Shown piece by piece: positions 26,631 through 36,215 of a stretch of DNA of 64,000 nt. The stretch spans positions 2,914,001 to 2,978,000 of the forward strand of contig NZ_CP024047.1 in assembly GCF_003430825.1 (NCBI RefSeq), read 5' to 3'. The translations under genes and the position numbers were made by a program. Each line of letters opens with the position of its first letter. The stretch's first letter is position 1. This DNA comes from Natrarchaeobaculum sulfurireducens. GTDB taxonomy: Archaea > Halobacteriota > Halobacteria > Halobacteriales > Natrialbaceae. The notes below the pieces were generated by a model. That model saw only the letters and a program-made list of their open reading frames with translations, was not told the origin of the DNA and did not search any database.

Positions 26631-27818
26631 ATGAACGATCGGGACGTCTCGACGATCTCGTTCGTCGAGGCGGACACATCGGCGGTCCAGCGGATCGTCG
26701 ACGGGCTCGAATCTCTCGAGCCACTGGTGCTCTCGTTGCTGGTAGTCGGCGTCGGTGCGCTCGTCGTCGGTAGCTGGTGGACCGTCCGCTGGTTTCGCCG
26801 GCCACCCGGCGTCCGCCTGCAACGAGTGCTCGGGGACTACGACGAGGTGACGGTGTTGATGCACCCGAATCCCGATCCCGACGCGATGTCCTGTGCCATG
26901 GGGGTCGCGGCGATCGCCGAGTCGGCCGACACCGACACGACGCTACAGTTCGCCGGCGAGATCCGCCACCAAGAAAACCGGGCGTTTCGGACCGTTCTCG
27001 ACCTCGATCTCGAGGCGATCGAGTCGAGTTCGGAACTCGCAAGCGACACAGTGGTTCTGGTCGATCACAACACGCCCAGAGGCTTCACCGGTGCCCAGTC
27101 AGTCGAACCGATCGCAGTCGTCGACCACCATCCAGGTAACGGAACCGGAACGCGCTTTACCGACGTCCGGACGGAGTACGGCGCAGCCTCGACGATCCTC
27201 GTCGAGTACCTGACGGAAATCGGTGCGACGATGGAACACGAAGACGAGGAGGGACCAATCGAGTTCTCTGCCGAACTCGCGACCGGACTGCTCTATGGCA
27301 TCCAATCCGACACGAACCATCTGACGAACGGCTGCTCCCGGGCCGAGTTCGACGCCTGTGCGATTCTGTTCGACGGCATCGACGAGGACCTTCTCGAGCG
27401 GATCGCCAAGCCACAGGTGAGCGACGACGTATTACAGATCAAGGCGAAAGCGATTACGGAAAAGCGCGTCGAAGGGGCTTTTGCGGTCTGTGACGTCGGC
27501 GAGATTACCAACACTGATGCGATCCCGCAGGCAGCGGACGAACTCATGCACCTGGAGGGAGTGACCGCGGTAGTCGTCTTTGGCGAAAACGACGGGACGA
27601 TTCAGCTGTCGGGACGGTCACGTGACGACCGCGTTCACATGGGCGAGACACTCCGGCACGCGGTCAGTGACATTCCGATGGCGAACGCGGGCGGCCACGC
27701 ACGAATGGGCGGCGGACAGCTCTCGGTCGATCACATGCGAGGGATCGGCCCCTCTGACGGAATCGACAAACAAGAGTTCGAAGAACGGTTGTTCGCCGCG
27801 ATGGCCGGCGAGCGGTAG
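26631..27818 (+). CDS. DHH/DHHA1 phosphoesterase with N-terminal membrane helix
   Basis: A 395-residue protein. Residues about 30-50 form one transmembrane helix (LVLSLLVVGVGALVVGSWWT). The DHH domain follows with VLMHPNPDPDAMSCAMGV, VVLVDHNTP and the defining AVVDHHPG. The C-terminal DHHA1 domain ends with the substrate-binding GGHARMGGGQLSV. Related proteins hydrolyse cyclic dinucleotides or short oligonucleotides (GdpP/NrnA-like); the membrane anchor recalls GdpP, but the specificity here is unknown. The start GTG 26622 lies three codons upstream of ATG 26631; I chose the ATG. Confidence 0.88.
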   Translation: MNDRDVSTISFVEADTSAVQRIVDGLESLEPLVLSLLVVGVGALVVGSWWTVRWFRRPPGVRLQRVLGDYDEVTVLMHPNPDPDAMSCAMGVAAIAESADTDTTLQFAGEIRHQENRAFRTVLDLDLEAIESSSELASDTVVLVDHNTPRGFTGAQSVEPIAVVDHHPGNGTGTRFTDVRTEYGAASTILVEYLTEIGATMEHEDEEGPIEFSAELATGLLYGIQSDTNHLTNGCSRAEFDACAILFDGIDEDLLERIAKPQVSDDVLQIKAKAITEKRVEGAFAVCDVGEITNTDAIPQAADELMHLEGVTAVVVFGENDGTIQLSGRSRDDRVHMGETLRHAVSDIPMANAGGHARMGGGQLSVDHMRGIGPSDGIDKQEFEERLFAAMAGER

Positions 27819-27924
27819 TCCGCGCCTCACCGCGACAAGCGGGTGAAAGAGCGACAGCCACCGTAACGTCACGGACCGAGCAACTGAGGACCGTTACGCT
27901 TGCACCTCGAGGTGCCAGCAACCG

Positions 27925-28095
27925 TTACCGAATCTCTTTCCACTCGGCCTCACAGTCCGGACAGATCCGGACGGTCTTGATCTCGTCCGGATCGTTCTCG
28001 GTCTTCAGGGGCTGTTCACACTCGGCGCAGACGAGTCGGTCGTAGGTATCTTTCTCGAGTTCTCCTTCGCGGAGCGCTTTCCGGACTGATTTCAT
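27925..28095 (-). CDS. Small zinc-finger protein (HVO_0758-like)
   Basis: A 56-residue protein, MKSVRKALREGELEKDTYDR then LVCAECEQPLKTENDPDEIK and ICPDCEAEWKEI. Two C-x2-C pairs form a zinc ribbon. The layout matches a haloarchaeal small zinc-finger family represented by HVO_0758. ATG 28095 is favoured over the longer frame to 28293, whose extra residues look non-coding. Role unknown. Confidence 0.82.
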   Translation of the reverse strand: MKSVRKALREGELEKDTYDRLVCAECEQPLKTENDPDEIKTVRICPDCEAEWKEIR

Positions 28096-28298
28096 GTTCA
28101 CCCTGTAAGAAGGAAGGGAAGAAAAAGACCGGGGCTTTATCCGGGGTTGTCGCGACCAGCCAACGCGAGTTGATAGCAACTGTTCGACAGTATCGGTGTC
28201 GAGTTGGGGGGCAGCGATGAACTGGACCGGCCGACGCCATCCCGGTCTACTTGGCCGGAGTCGTGGCCGTTTTATCGATCCGGCCGAAGACACAGCCG

Positions 28299-29480
28299 AT
28301 GGAGTACGTACAGGAGCGGATCGCGACGCTCCACGACCTCACCGGCACCAGCGTCGATGGTGGTCAGACCGGGACTGGCGTCGGTGACGAGCGGCTCCCG
28401 ACCGAGACAGATGATCTCGAGCGATGCGTCGGCGAGACGGCGATCGTCGTTCCGATGACCGATCGGGAGTGCGAGAGTCCTGCCGCCGAACGTGTCCTGT
28501 CGGAACTCGAGGCGCTCGCTCCCGCCGCGGTCTACGTTCCCGTTCGTGCCGCCCCCGGCCGGATCGAGCCGTTTCGCGAGTGGCTCGAGTCGTTCTCACT
28601 GCCGATGTGCGTCCTCTGGTGTGGCGCTCCCGGGGTCGACAACCTGCTCGCAGAGGCGGGCCTGGCAGGCGAGTACGGCAAAGGGAGAGACGTCTGGCTC
28701 GCGCTGGGCCCTGCCGCGGCGGCCGCCGAGACCGTCGTCGTCCACGACGCCGACGCCCGGAGCTACGAGGCCGACCACGTCCGTCGGCTGCTCGCGCCCC
28801 TGGCGATGGATGCGGGCTTCGAGTTCTCCAAGGGGTACTACGCACGTGTCGAGCGAAACCGGCTGTTCGGTCGCCTGTTCCGGCTGTTCTACGAGCCACT
28901 CGTCGAGACGCTCGCAACCGTCCACGACGAGCCGATTCTCGAGTATCTCTCGTCGTTTCGCTACGCGCTGGCCGGCGAGTTCGCCGCGAGCGCCGACCTC
29001 ACACGCCGGCTGCAGGCGCCGCGGTCGTGGGGCCTCGAGGTCGGCACGCTCGGCAACGCGTTCGACCACGCCGGCTTCGCGGGAACCGCACAGGTCGACC
29101 TCGGCCGACACGTCCACGACCACCGGGTGGTCGCCGGCGAGACGGGACTCGAGGGGATGAGCCGGACGGTCGCGGCGGAACTGCTCCGGGTCGTCGAACA
29201 GCGCGGCGTCGAGCCGACGTACGACTCGCTCCCGCGACGGTATCTGGAAACCGGCGAACGTCTGCTCGCCCAGTACCGGGCCGACGCGGCGTTCAACGGC
29301 CTCGAGTACGACCTCGAGAGCGAGCGAGGTCAGCTCGAGCGATACGCCGACTCGATTTCCCCGCCGGGTCCGGATCGGCGGCTGCCCCCGTGGACGGATG
29401 CGCCGTTCGAGCCGGCGGACGTCCTCGAGGCGGCTCGTCCCTGGCAGGACGGACGGGTTGAGACGGGATCAGTAGACTGA
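28299..29480 (+). CDS. Glucosyl-3-phosphoglycerate synthase-like glycosyltransferase
   Basis: A 393-residue glycosyltransferase with a GT-A-like fold. The DxD-type metal/nucleotide-sugar site is VVVHDADARSYEADHVRRLL. FEFSKGYYARVERNRLFGRL and the WGLEVGTLGNAFDHAGFAGT segment resemble GpgS (GT81), which joins glucose to 3-phosphoglycerate for glucosylglycerate solute synthesis. Haloarchaeal homologues have not, to my knowledge, all been tested, so the acceptor is uncertain. A TATA-like ttttatcg about 27 nt before ATG 28299 supports a leaderless start there. Confidence 0.8.
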   Translation: MEYVQERIATLHDLTGTSVDGGQTGTGVGDERLPTETDDLERCVGETAIVVPMTDRECESPAAERVLSELEALAPAAVYVPVRAAPGRIEPFREWLESFSLPMCVLWCGAPGVDNLLAEAGLAGEYGKGRDVWLALGPAAAAAETVVVHDADARSYEADHVRRLLAPLAMDAGFEFSKGYYARVERNRLFGRLFRLFYEPLVETLATVHDEPILEYLSSFRYALAGEFAASADLTRRLQAPRSWGLEVGTLGNAFDHAGFAGTAQVDLGRHVHDHRVVAGETGLEGMSRTVAAELLRVVEQRGVEPTYDSLPRRYLETGERLLAQYRADAAFNGLEYDLESERGQLERYADSISPPGPDRRLPPWTDAPFEPADVLEAARPWQDGRVETGSVD

Positions 29481-29635
29481 GACGGGACGCTGTGCCCGTC
29501 TATCGACACGTCGACGGCGGGGGTGACAGCTTCGCGTCCGAACGGTTGGGACCCATTTCGGCCGGCGAACCGAGAGGTAGCCCGACCTCGAGTTCCCTAT
29601 CAATCTTTATCTGCGAACCACCCGTTGGGCCGGGT

Positions 29636-30163
29636 ATGGACGTGACCGCCGACGAACTGGCAGGCGTCGTCGACCTCTTCGGCGGGCTGACGCGGGCGGA
29701 ACTCGAGCGTGCGCTTTCGGAGGCCGCGTTTCGGGCCGACGGGACCAGCGTCGACGAGGCGGTCCTCGAAACGGGCGTCGAGGACGCCCTCGAGTCGTTC
29801 GCGCTCGTCGCCTACGAGCCGGAGGCGGCCGACGGCGAGTCGGTGGGAAGCGACATGGCTGACGGACGAACCGACGGAGGGAGTGAGTCGGAGCTGCTGG
29901 TGGCTGGCCCGACGGCGTTTCCGATCGTTCCCGACGCTGCAGAGGACGTGCCACACATTCTGGACGTCGAACCCCGTCGGCCGAATCGTAACGCTCTCGG
30001 CGAGACGGCCCGCGAGCAGTTCGTCGCCGACGTGACGGCCGCCATCGACGCCGGCGATGCCGACCGCTGTGAGCGACTGCTCGACGTCAGCTACGACCTC
30101 GAGGCGTGGGCACCGATCGACCTCGCGACCGAACGCGACCGACTGACGGAGGCACTCGAGTGA
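29636..30163 (+). CDS. DUF7109-like haloarchaeal protein
   Basis: A 175-residue acidic soluble protein (MDVTADELAGVVDLFGGLTR). The N-terminal helical part, ELERALSEAAFRADGTSVDE, and the end SYDLEAWAPIDLATERDRLT match a haloarchaea-specific family I believe is DUF7109. An Asp/Gly/Ser-rich insert lies near residues 75-90. The stop is 1 nt before the ATG of the Nudix gene, so the two are very likely co-transcribed. ATG 29636 follows a TATA-like atctttatctgc at the right distance. Confidence 0.78.
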   Translation: MDVTADELAGVVDLFGGLTRAELERALSEAAFRADGTSVDEAVLETGVEDALESFALVAYEPEAADGESVGSDMADGRTDGGSESELLVAGPTAFPIVPDAAEDVPHILDVEPRRPNRNALGETAREQFVADVTAAIDAGDADRCERLLDVSYDLEAWAPIDLATERDRLTEALE

Positions 30164-30164
30164 G

Positions 30165-30752
30165 ATGGTCCGAATGACCCTCGAGCCCGTCGTTGAACAC
30201 GACCCCACTGGAATCGACGATCAGCCATACGACGCGGCCGTGCTCGCGCCGATCGTCGACCGTGACGGCGAGGACCACCTGCTGTTTACCCGCCGAGCCG
30301 ACCACCTCGGCGAACACCCCGGCCAGATGAGTTTTCCCGGTGGTGGAGCCGAACCGACGGACGACACGCTCCTCGCGACCGCACTTCGTGAGGCCAGCGA
30401 AGAGATCGGGCTCGAGCCCGATGAGGCCGAGGTTGTCGGCCAACTCGACGACATTCGAACGGTCACGGAGTACGCCGTGACGCCGTTCGTCGCTCACGTT
30501 CCCGACCGCGAGTACGAACGCGACGACAGCGAGGTTGCCGAGATCGTCACTCTGCCGCTGTCGGGGCTGCTCGATCCAGATAACTTCGAGTACGAGCGAC
30601 GCGATCACCCCTACTACGGCGACATCGTCGTCCACTACTTCCACGTCGACGGCTACACCGTCTGGGGCGCGACCGGCCGTATCCTGGTGCAGTTGCTCGA
30701 GCTGACGACCGACTTCGAACCCCCCGAGAAGGTCGACGGCTCTCGAATGTGA
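30165..30752 (+). CDS. Nudix hydrolase, CoA pyrophosphatase type
   Basis: A 195-residue Nudix hydrolase. The Nudix box is complete (G-x5-E-x7-REUxEExGU), visible as GGGAEPTDDTLLATALREAS followed by EEIGL. The UPF0035-like motif LLFTRRADHLGEHPGQMSFP just before it marks the NudL/CoAse group, which cleaves coenzyme A or its oxidised forms. The stop of the upstream gene is one base away. ATG 30165 has a second ATG three codons on. Confidence 0.88.
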   Translation: MVRMTLEPVVEHDPTGIDDQPYDAAVLAPIVDRDGEDHLLFTRRADHLGEHPGQMSFPGGGAEPTDDTLLATALREASEEIGLEPDEAEVVGQLDDIRTVTEYAVTPFVAHVPDREYERDDSEVAEIVTLPLSGLLDPDNFEYERRDHPYYGDIVVHYFHVDGYTVWGATGRILVQLLELTTDFEPPEKVDGSRM

Positions 30753-30834
30753 GAACGAGGCCGGACCGCACTGACGGCGGCGTGGCCAGTAGCTACTTTC
30801 CCTGACAGCGACTGCTCTCGATCGAGTAGACAAG

Positions 30835-31056
30835 ATGAGCCTCGAGAGGAGACGTAGACGACGGACGGAGACGTACGCGACGCTGGTAGAACTCGAGGCC
30901 GCGTCGATGGCCGAGAACGCCGCCGAAGCATCGGACCGACTCGTCGAAGCGCTCACCGAGATCGTCGATGCGGTCGACGAGCAGTTCGAACGCGTCACGG
31001 CGATCGACGGAACGATCGACGACCTCGAGCGGACGATGGACGAGATCGACGTCTGA
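30835..31056 (+). CDS. Small coiled-coil haloarchaeal protein
   Basis: A 73-residue protein. A basic N-terminus (MSLERRRRRRTETYATLVEL) is followed by an acidic helix that runs to the end with heptad-like spacing (DRLVEALTEIVDAVDEQFER). It has no cysteine or membrane segment. The basic head could bind nucleic acid. I do not recognise a family. It lies between the Nudix gene and pus10 on the same strand. Confidence 0.65.
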   Translation: MSLERRRRRRTETYATLVELEAASMAENAAEASDRLVEALTEIVDAVDEQFERVTAIDGTIDDLERTMDEIDV

Positions 31057-31137
31057 AACCGATATCGTTCCCGGAATCCGCGCGTTAGCGCCCGCAAAGG
31101 GAAAACGTGTTACGACAGCCGCCCCGACTCACGCGAT

Positions 31138-32499
31138 ATGACCGTTCTGGACGACGCCCGCGCGATGCTCGCGACGGGGCCGGTCTGTGATTCCTGTCTC
31201 GGCAGCCCCTTCGCCGAGCGGAGTTTCGGCCTGACAAACGGCGAACGCGGCCGGGCGCTGCGTACCGCCGTCGCACTGGACGACGACGACGATTTCGACC
31301 CCGATGGCCCTGCGGACTGCTGGGTCTGTGAGGGATACTGTGGTACCGCCGATGCCATCGCAGACGCCATCGTCGGCGAACTCGAGGGAACCCACTTCGA
31401 AACCTACCAGGTCGGTACCCGTGTCCCGCCGCTGGTCGAGGAGAACGAACGCCTGGCCCGAGAGGACGCCGGGCTCGAACCCGACGTCGGCGAGTCGGTC
31501 AAACGCGAACTGAACCGAGAGGTGGGTCGTCGCGTTGGCTCGAAGACAGGTGCCGAGGTCGATTTCGATCGGCCTGACGTACTCGCCGTGGTCGACCTCG
31601 AAGCGTTCGACCCGCTCGAGGCCCTCGAGTCAGAGACCGTAACGAGCCACGCGGTCGACGTCCAGGTCAACCCGGCGTTCGTCTACGGGCGCTACCGCAA
31701 GATCGAACGAGATATTCCACAGACAGAGTGGCCCTGCAGGGAGTGTGGCGGCAGCGGGGCGCAACTCGGCGACGACGGCGAGGAGCCCTGTGAATACTGT
31801 GGCGGCTCGGGCTACATGTACGACACCAGCGTCGAACAGACCGTCAGGCCCCACGTCGTCGAGGCGATGGACGGCGACGAGGGGAAATTCCACGGCGCCG
31901 GGCGAGAGGACGTCGATGCCCGGATGCTCGGCGAGGGGCGCCCGTTCGTCCTCGAGGTGAAACGCCCACAGCGACGCGATCCCGACCCGGTCGAACTCGA
32001 GCGGGCGATCAACGACGCGGCCGGCGGCGTCGAGGTCGACGGGCTGCGACTCGCCACCTACGAGATGGTCGAACGGGTCAAAGAACACGATGCGAGCAAG
32101 GGCTACCGTGCCGACGTCGCGTTCGGTGACCCAGTCGACGAAAGTACCCTCAAGAGCGCACTCGAGGAACTCGACGGAACGACCGTCGAACAGTACACCC
32201 CCCAGCGGGTCGACCACCGGCGGGCGAACCTCACTCGCGAGCGAACCGTCTACGGGATCGACGGCGACCTGCTCGAGCCCACCAGCGCGGAGGTCCGCGT
32301 TCACGGCGAGGGCGGACTCTACATCAAAGAACTAATCAGCGGCGACGAGGGCCGAACCGAGCCGAGTCTCGCCGGCCTGCTCGAGACCGACGCCGAGGTG
32401 ACGGCGCTCGACGTCACTGGTGTCGAAGGCGAGGACGAGCCGTTCGAACTCGAGGCCTACTTCCGGGACGACCCGCGCGAGGACACAGCGGGCAGCTAA
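31138..32499 (+). CDS. pus10: tRNA pseudouridine(54/55) synthase Pus10
   Basis: A 453-residue enzyme that isomerises U54 and U55 of the tRNA T-loop. An N-terminal zinc-binding THUMP-like region (CDSCLGSPFAERSFGLTNGE, and CWVCEGYCG about 40 residues on) precedes the catalytic domain. The catalytic Asp lies in GREDVDARMLGEGRPFVLEV, the Pus10 active-site motif. A second cysteine cluster, CRECGGSGAQLGDDGEEPCE then YCGGSG, is present between them. Together with TrmY at 17.9 kb it accounts for m1-pseudouridine-54. A leaderless-type ATG follows a GC-rich gap. Confidence 0.95.
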   Translation: MTVLDDARAMLATGPVCDSCLGSPFAERSFGLTNGERGRALRTAVALDDDDDFDPDGPADCWVCEGYCGTADAIADAIVGELEGTHFETYQVGTRVPPLVEENERLAREDAGLEPDVGESVKRELNREVGRRVGSKTGAEVDFDRPDVLAVVDLEAFDPLEALESETVTSHAVDVQVNPAFVYGRYRKIERDIPQTEWPCRECGGSGAQLGDDGEEPCEYCGGSGYMYDTSVEQTVRPHVVEAMDGDEGKFHGAGREDVDARMLGEGRPFVLEVKRPQRRDPDPVELERAINDAAGGVEVDGLRLATYEMVERVKEHDASKGYRADVAFGDPVDESTLKSALEELDGTTVEQYTPQRVDHRRANLTRERTVYGIDGDLLEPTSAEVRVHGEGGLYIKELISGDEGRTEPSLAGLLETDAEVTALDVTGVEGEDEPFELEAYFRDDPREDTAGS

Positions 32500-32645
32500 T
32501 AGACGGAACCGCGCTGTGAAACGCCAGCGACCTCTCGACGTACGAGCGAGCGCTGACAATCGACGGCGGCGAGTTCGTCGGCTGGGGTCCAGACGACCGC
32601 ATCGGTAACGCAACGGTTTAGCCGTCAGCCACGGATCCTCGAGCC

Positions 32646-33314
32646 ATGCCACTCGGCGTCGACGAAGCCGGAAAGGGTCCGGTGCTCGGATCGATGTTCG
32701 CCGCAGCCGTATACTGTGACGACCCGGACGCGCTCCCGGCGGGGATCGCCGACTCGAAGCGACTCACACCCGCCCGCCGCGAGGACCTCGCCGCGACGCT
32801 GTGTGAGGACGACCGGATCGCCGTCGGCGTCGCCGAGATCACGGTCGCACGGATCGACGACCCGGAGACGGACATGAACTCGCTCGCGGTCGCCGCCCAC
32901 GCCGAGGCGATCGCGGACGCCGTCGGTGGGCTCGAGTCCACACGATCGGTCTCCGGGCTCTGTGACGCCTGCGACACCGACGCCGAGCGGTTCGCCCAGC
33001 GGGTGCACGAGGCCTGTGCGAAGCGAACCGACATCCCCCTCGAGATCGACGCCCACCACGGCGCAGACGACGAGTCACCGATCGTCGGCGCAGCGAGCAT
33101 CGTCGCGAAGGTCGAACGCGACGCTCACGTCGCCCGACTCGGCGAGAAGTACGGCGAGGTCGGCAGCGGCTATCCGAGCGACCCGGCCACGCGGGAGTTC
33201 CTCGAGTCCTACGTCGACGGCCACGGCGAGTTACCCGCCTGCGCCCGCGAGTCGTGGTCCACGTGCCGGGACGTCCTCGCGGCCGCCCAGCAGACGGAGC
33301 TCGGACAGTTCTGA
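32646..33314 (+). CDS. rnhB: Ribonuclease HII
   Basis: A 222-residue enzyme that removes RNA from RNA-DNA hybrids. The active-site Asp and Glu are in MPLGVDEAGKGPVLGSMFAA at the N-terminus. DSKRLTPARRE is the conserved substrate loop. A further acidic residue lies in PLEIDAHHGADDESPIVGAA, and SIVAKVERD carries the Lys/Asp motif. Length is normal for archaeal RNase HII. It lies 146 bp after pus10, and the intervening sequence contains one coding-like fragment without a start. Confidence 0.94.
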   Translation: MPLGVDEAGKGPVLGSMFAAAVYCDDPDALPAGIADSKRLTPARREDLAATLCEDDRIAVGVAEITVARIDDPETDMNSLAVAAHAEAIADAVGGLESTRSVSGLCDACDTDAERFAQRVHEACAKRTDIPLEIDAHHGADDESPIVGAASIVAKVERDAHVARLGEKYGEVGSGYPSDPATREFLESYVDGHGELPACARESWSTCRDVLAAAQQTELGQF

Positions 33315-33375
33315 TAACAGCGCGATCCGGCCGCCATGCCACACTGTTACGGATAGCGGTATCGGATCGGTTCGT

Positions 33376-33501
33376 ATGGCCGAGGCGATCGCCGTACTGC
33401 TGTTCGTGGTGCTTATCGGCCTGGTTTTTGGGCTGAAGTGGTACGGGTTGCACTGGTACGAGCCATCTTCGGCGGGCGAAGACGAGCGATCCGAAGAGTG
33501 A
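33376..33501 (+). CDS. Tiny single-helix membrane protein (41 aa)
   Basis: MAEAIAVLLFVVLIGLVFGL is followed by KWYGLHWYEPSSAGEDERSE. One hydrophobic helix (residues 3-21) and an aromatic boundary (KWYGLHWYE) precede an acidic end, the profile of a haloarchaeal small membrane protein. The ATG context resembles other leaderless starts (ggttcgtatg). The gene is short, but the helix, charge distribution and codon use support it. Confidence 0.65.
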   Translation: MAEAIAVLLFVVLIGLVFGLKWYGLHWYEPSSAGEDERSEE

Positions 33502-33567
33502 GTTAGAAACTCGTCGCTCGAGGGGAACGGTCGCGAAAACGGCGTGAAAGCAAAACGGATCGAACGG

Positions 33568-35202
33568 TTACTTGTCCGTCAGCAGACGCTGCAGGATGTC
33601 CCCGTAGGCCGGGCGGGTGACGAGCACGCCGATCAGCACACCGAGGATCGTGATGATGGCGAACCCGCGCAAGTCGCCCAGACTCAGGACGGCCAGCGGC
33701 GAGAGCGCGATGATCGTCGTCGCCGCCGCGGCGCCGATGATCCAGAACGCCTTGCGGAAGCGGGATTCGAACACCCGCCTCGAGTTCACCTCGCCGTCGT
33801 CCATCACCTCGTCGGCGATGATCACGAGGTCGTCGACCCCGGTACCGACGACCGCGATGAACCCGGCGACGTGCGAGAGGTCGAGCGGCATGCGTATCAG
33901 CGCCGCGAAGCCGAGCAGGATGACGACCTCCGCCGACGCGGTGAGGATCATCGGCACGGCGACTTTCGGGTTCCGATACCGCAGGAAGATCATCCCGGCG
34001 ACGGTCAGAATCGAGAACGCGCCGATAATCAGCGAGTAGACCTTGAACTGGTCAGCGAGTGCGGGCTGGAGCGAGTAGGTCTGTTCCTGACTGAAATCGA
34101 GCGGCGCAGTCAGCGCCCCGGAGTTCAGGTTGACCGAGAGCTGGTAGGCGTCCTGCTGGGTCGGGACGATCATCCGGAACGACGGGCTGTTGACCCACTC
34201 GCCGGATTCCATGCTCCCACCGAGGTCCTGGCTCATGCTGTGTGCGTCGACTACGTCGTCGTCAACGACGGTGAGCAGACACCACTGTGGATCGTCAGGG
34301 TCGAAGTCGAACTGCCCGGCTTCGCGGTCGTGGATGGTACACTGGCCCATCCCTTCCCCGGTGAAGCCGAGTTCGCTCATCGACGACTGGTACTCGTGGG
34401 CAGGAGACGTCCCGTCCTCGCCTTCGGTGTCGTCGACCGAGATGGGGACGTAGTGTTGGCCCTGCTGGTCGTCGTAGGAAGCGGAGCCCGGATCGGCGAT
34501 CTCCTCGTTCTGGAGGACGGTCGTGTTGGTCTGGTTACCGTCGTCATCAGGGTGGTACGCGACGATTCGGACGTCTCCGCGCTCGGTCAACAGATCCCGG
34601 AGCTCGTCGGGGTCCATGCCGGGAACCTCGGTGACGATGTAATACTGGCCACCGATGGTCGCCTCCTGGTAGACCTGCCCGCCGTCGAGGCCGCCTTCGT
34701 TGATCCGCAGGTCGATCGTCTCGATAATCTCGTCGCGTGTCTGCTGGGTGACGCCGTCTTCGATATCGCCTTCGGTAACCTCGAGTCCGGCCTCCTGTAA
34801 CGCATCGGCGAACTCGGCGTGGGAGACGTCTTCGCTGAAGATTTCGGCGGTGAATCGGTCGTTGTCCTCGTCGTACCGGACCCGCGTGTCGGCCGCTTCG
34901 AGGTCGGCCTCGTCGTAGTCGTACTCGAGGACTACCGACTCGACCTCGTGTTCGTCACCGGGTTCGATCTCGAGGTTGTCGGCCATGATGCCGACCGGTG
35001 GCGCAGCGACGCGCGAGCCGCCGTCGAGTCCGAGGCCATACTCGAGGTTGGTGAGCGTTTCGTCGACCTGGGCGTCGTCGTCGGCGATGCTCTCGTCGGC
35101 GATGATTCCGCCGGGGATGAACAGCGCGACGAGCGCGAAGCCGACGAAACTGACGATCATGATCAGCCGCCAGTACTCCTTGAGGAAGGCTTTCACCCCC
35201 AT
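33568..35202 (-). CDS. secD: Protein-export membrane protein SecD
   Basis: A 544-residue RND-type accessory subunit of the Sec translocon. The first helix is near residues 13-35 (LIMIVSFVGFALVALFIPGG). A large extracytoplasmic domain spans about 40-340. Five further helices at the C-terminus carry the SecD/RND motif TGVDDLVIIADEVMDDGE. ATG 35202 overlaps the TGA of secF by 4 nt (ATGA). The haloarchaeal order secF-secD is kept. The family uses the proton motive force to aid late steps of export. Confidence 0.95.
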   Translation of the reverse strand: MGVKAFLKEYWRLIMIVSFVGFALVALFIPGGIIADESIADDDAQVDETLTNLEYGLGLDGGSRVAAPPVGIMADNLEIEPGDEHEVESVVLEYDYDEADLEAADTRVRYDEDNDRFTAEIFSEDVSHAEFADALQEAGLEVTEGDIEDGVTQQTRDEIIETIDLRINEGGLDGGQVYQEATIGGQYYIVTEVPGMDPDELRDLLTERGDVRIVAYHPDDDGNQTNTTVLQNEEIADPGSASYDDQQGQHYVPISVDDTEGEDGTSPAHEYQSSMSELGFTGEGMGQCTIHDREAGQFDFDPDDPQWCLLTVVDDDVVDAHSMSQDLGGSMESGEWVNSPSFRMIVPTQQDAYQLSVNLNSGALTAPLDFSQEQTYSLQPALADQFKVYSLIIGAFSILTVAGMIFLRYRNPKVAVPMILTASAEVVILLGFAALIRMPLDLSHVAGFIAVVGTGVDDLVIIADEVMDDGEVNSRRVFESRFRKAFWIIGAAAATTIIALSPLAVLSLGDLRGFAIITILGVLIGVLVTRPAYGDILQRLLTDK

Positions 35203-36098
35203 CAGCGACTCACCCCGTGGAACTTGTACCACCGAAGCATGCTCAGGTTCAGCATATAGGTGTTCATCAGATCGGCTGCGAGGCCAACGAAGAGGATGAT
35301 CCCGATCGATGCCAGCAGTTCGACGCCGAAGAGGTACGCGGTGACGCCCATGACGAGCATTGCCATCATCGACGTCACCGTCATCGTGATCCCCGTCTGC
35401 ATCGCACGGTGGGTGCTCTCGAAGAAGTCACCCTCCCGACGTAAGATGTGGTTGTTCAACAGGATGTCCGAGTCGACCGAGTACCCGATCAACATCAACA
35501 GTGCCGCGACGGTCCCCAGCGAAAGCTGGATCCCGACGATCGACATGAACGCGAGCGGAATCACGATATCCGAAAACGCCGAAGCGACGATGGCGACCGA
35601 CGGAACGAACGTCCGGAACAGGACGAACGCGATGACGCTCATCCCGAGAAACGCCACGGCGAGCCCGAGCAGTGCAGTCTGCTGCGTTTGTTCGGCGAAC
35701 GCCGGCGAGGCCGTCGACTCCTGCTGGACGACCGAGGCGTCACCGTCGGCCTCGAGGTTGGTCTCGGCTTGCTCGGTCAACGCCTGGATGGCCTCGCTGT
35801 CTTCGATACCGGCGAACTGGACGGTGTACTGATTCTCGACTCCGGGAGCCTGAACGGCCTGGATGGAGTCCGGCTCAACATCGAATGCGTTCTGGATCTC
35901 TTCTTCGGACGACGTCGTCTGCACCGTCAACTCGGCGCCACCGGCGAAGTCCATTCCCAGCTGGACGGGCGTGCCGTAGACCAGAAACGAACCGCTCAAC
36001 ACGAGCAGTGCGACCGCAAGGACCGCAAGTGGCACCGCCGCGAGTTGGCGGTTGCTGTACCGGGTGTATTCTACCTCCGGTACGTCGAAATACCCCAT
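35202..36098 (-). CDS. secF: Protein-export membrane protein SecF
   Basis: A 298-residue partner of SecD. The N-terminus MGYFDVPEVEYTRYSNRQLA precedes the first membrane helix. The RND domain contains MDFAGGAELTVQTTS, and the helix motif LMLIGYSVDSDILLNNHILR is diagnostic of SecF. Six hydrophobic helices are visible. Start 36098 follows family length; a longer frame to 36236 adds an improbable stretch. It is the promoter-proximal gene of the secFD pair and is divergent from the small gene at 36.2 kb. Confidence 0.94.
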   Translation of the reverse strand: MGYFDVPEVEYTRYSNRQLAAVPLAVLAVALLVLSGSFLVYGTPVQLGMDFAGGAELTVQTTSSEEEIQNAFDVEPDSIQAVQAPGVENQYTVQFAGIEDSEAIQALTEQAETNLEADGDASVVQQESTASPAFAEQTQQTALLGLAVAFLGMSVIAFVLFRTFVPSVAIVASAFSDIVIPLAFMSIVGIQLSLGTVAALLMLIGYSVDSDILLNNHILRREGDFFESTHRAMQTGITMTVTSMMAMLVMGVTAYLFGVELLASIGIILFVGLAADLMNTYMLNLSMLRWYKFHGVSR

Positions 36099-36215
36099 GT
36101 ATCCGACCACTGGCGGCCACCCAAAGTAAGCCTTCTCAATTTCTACAGCATGTTTCCCGAGAATATTATCGAAATTTACCTGGCCTTCTTGCCGCTCGAG
36201 CGCGTAAGCACAGTA

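Noticed and set aside
32515-32630. Coding-like stretch between pus10 and rnhB reading YERALTIDGGEFVGWGPDDR and ending in TAG.
   Set aside because: No ATG or GTG start exists between the preceding stop and this stretch, and I recognise no domain. It may be a gene fragment, but it is too short to claim.
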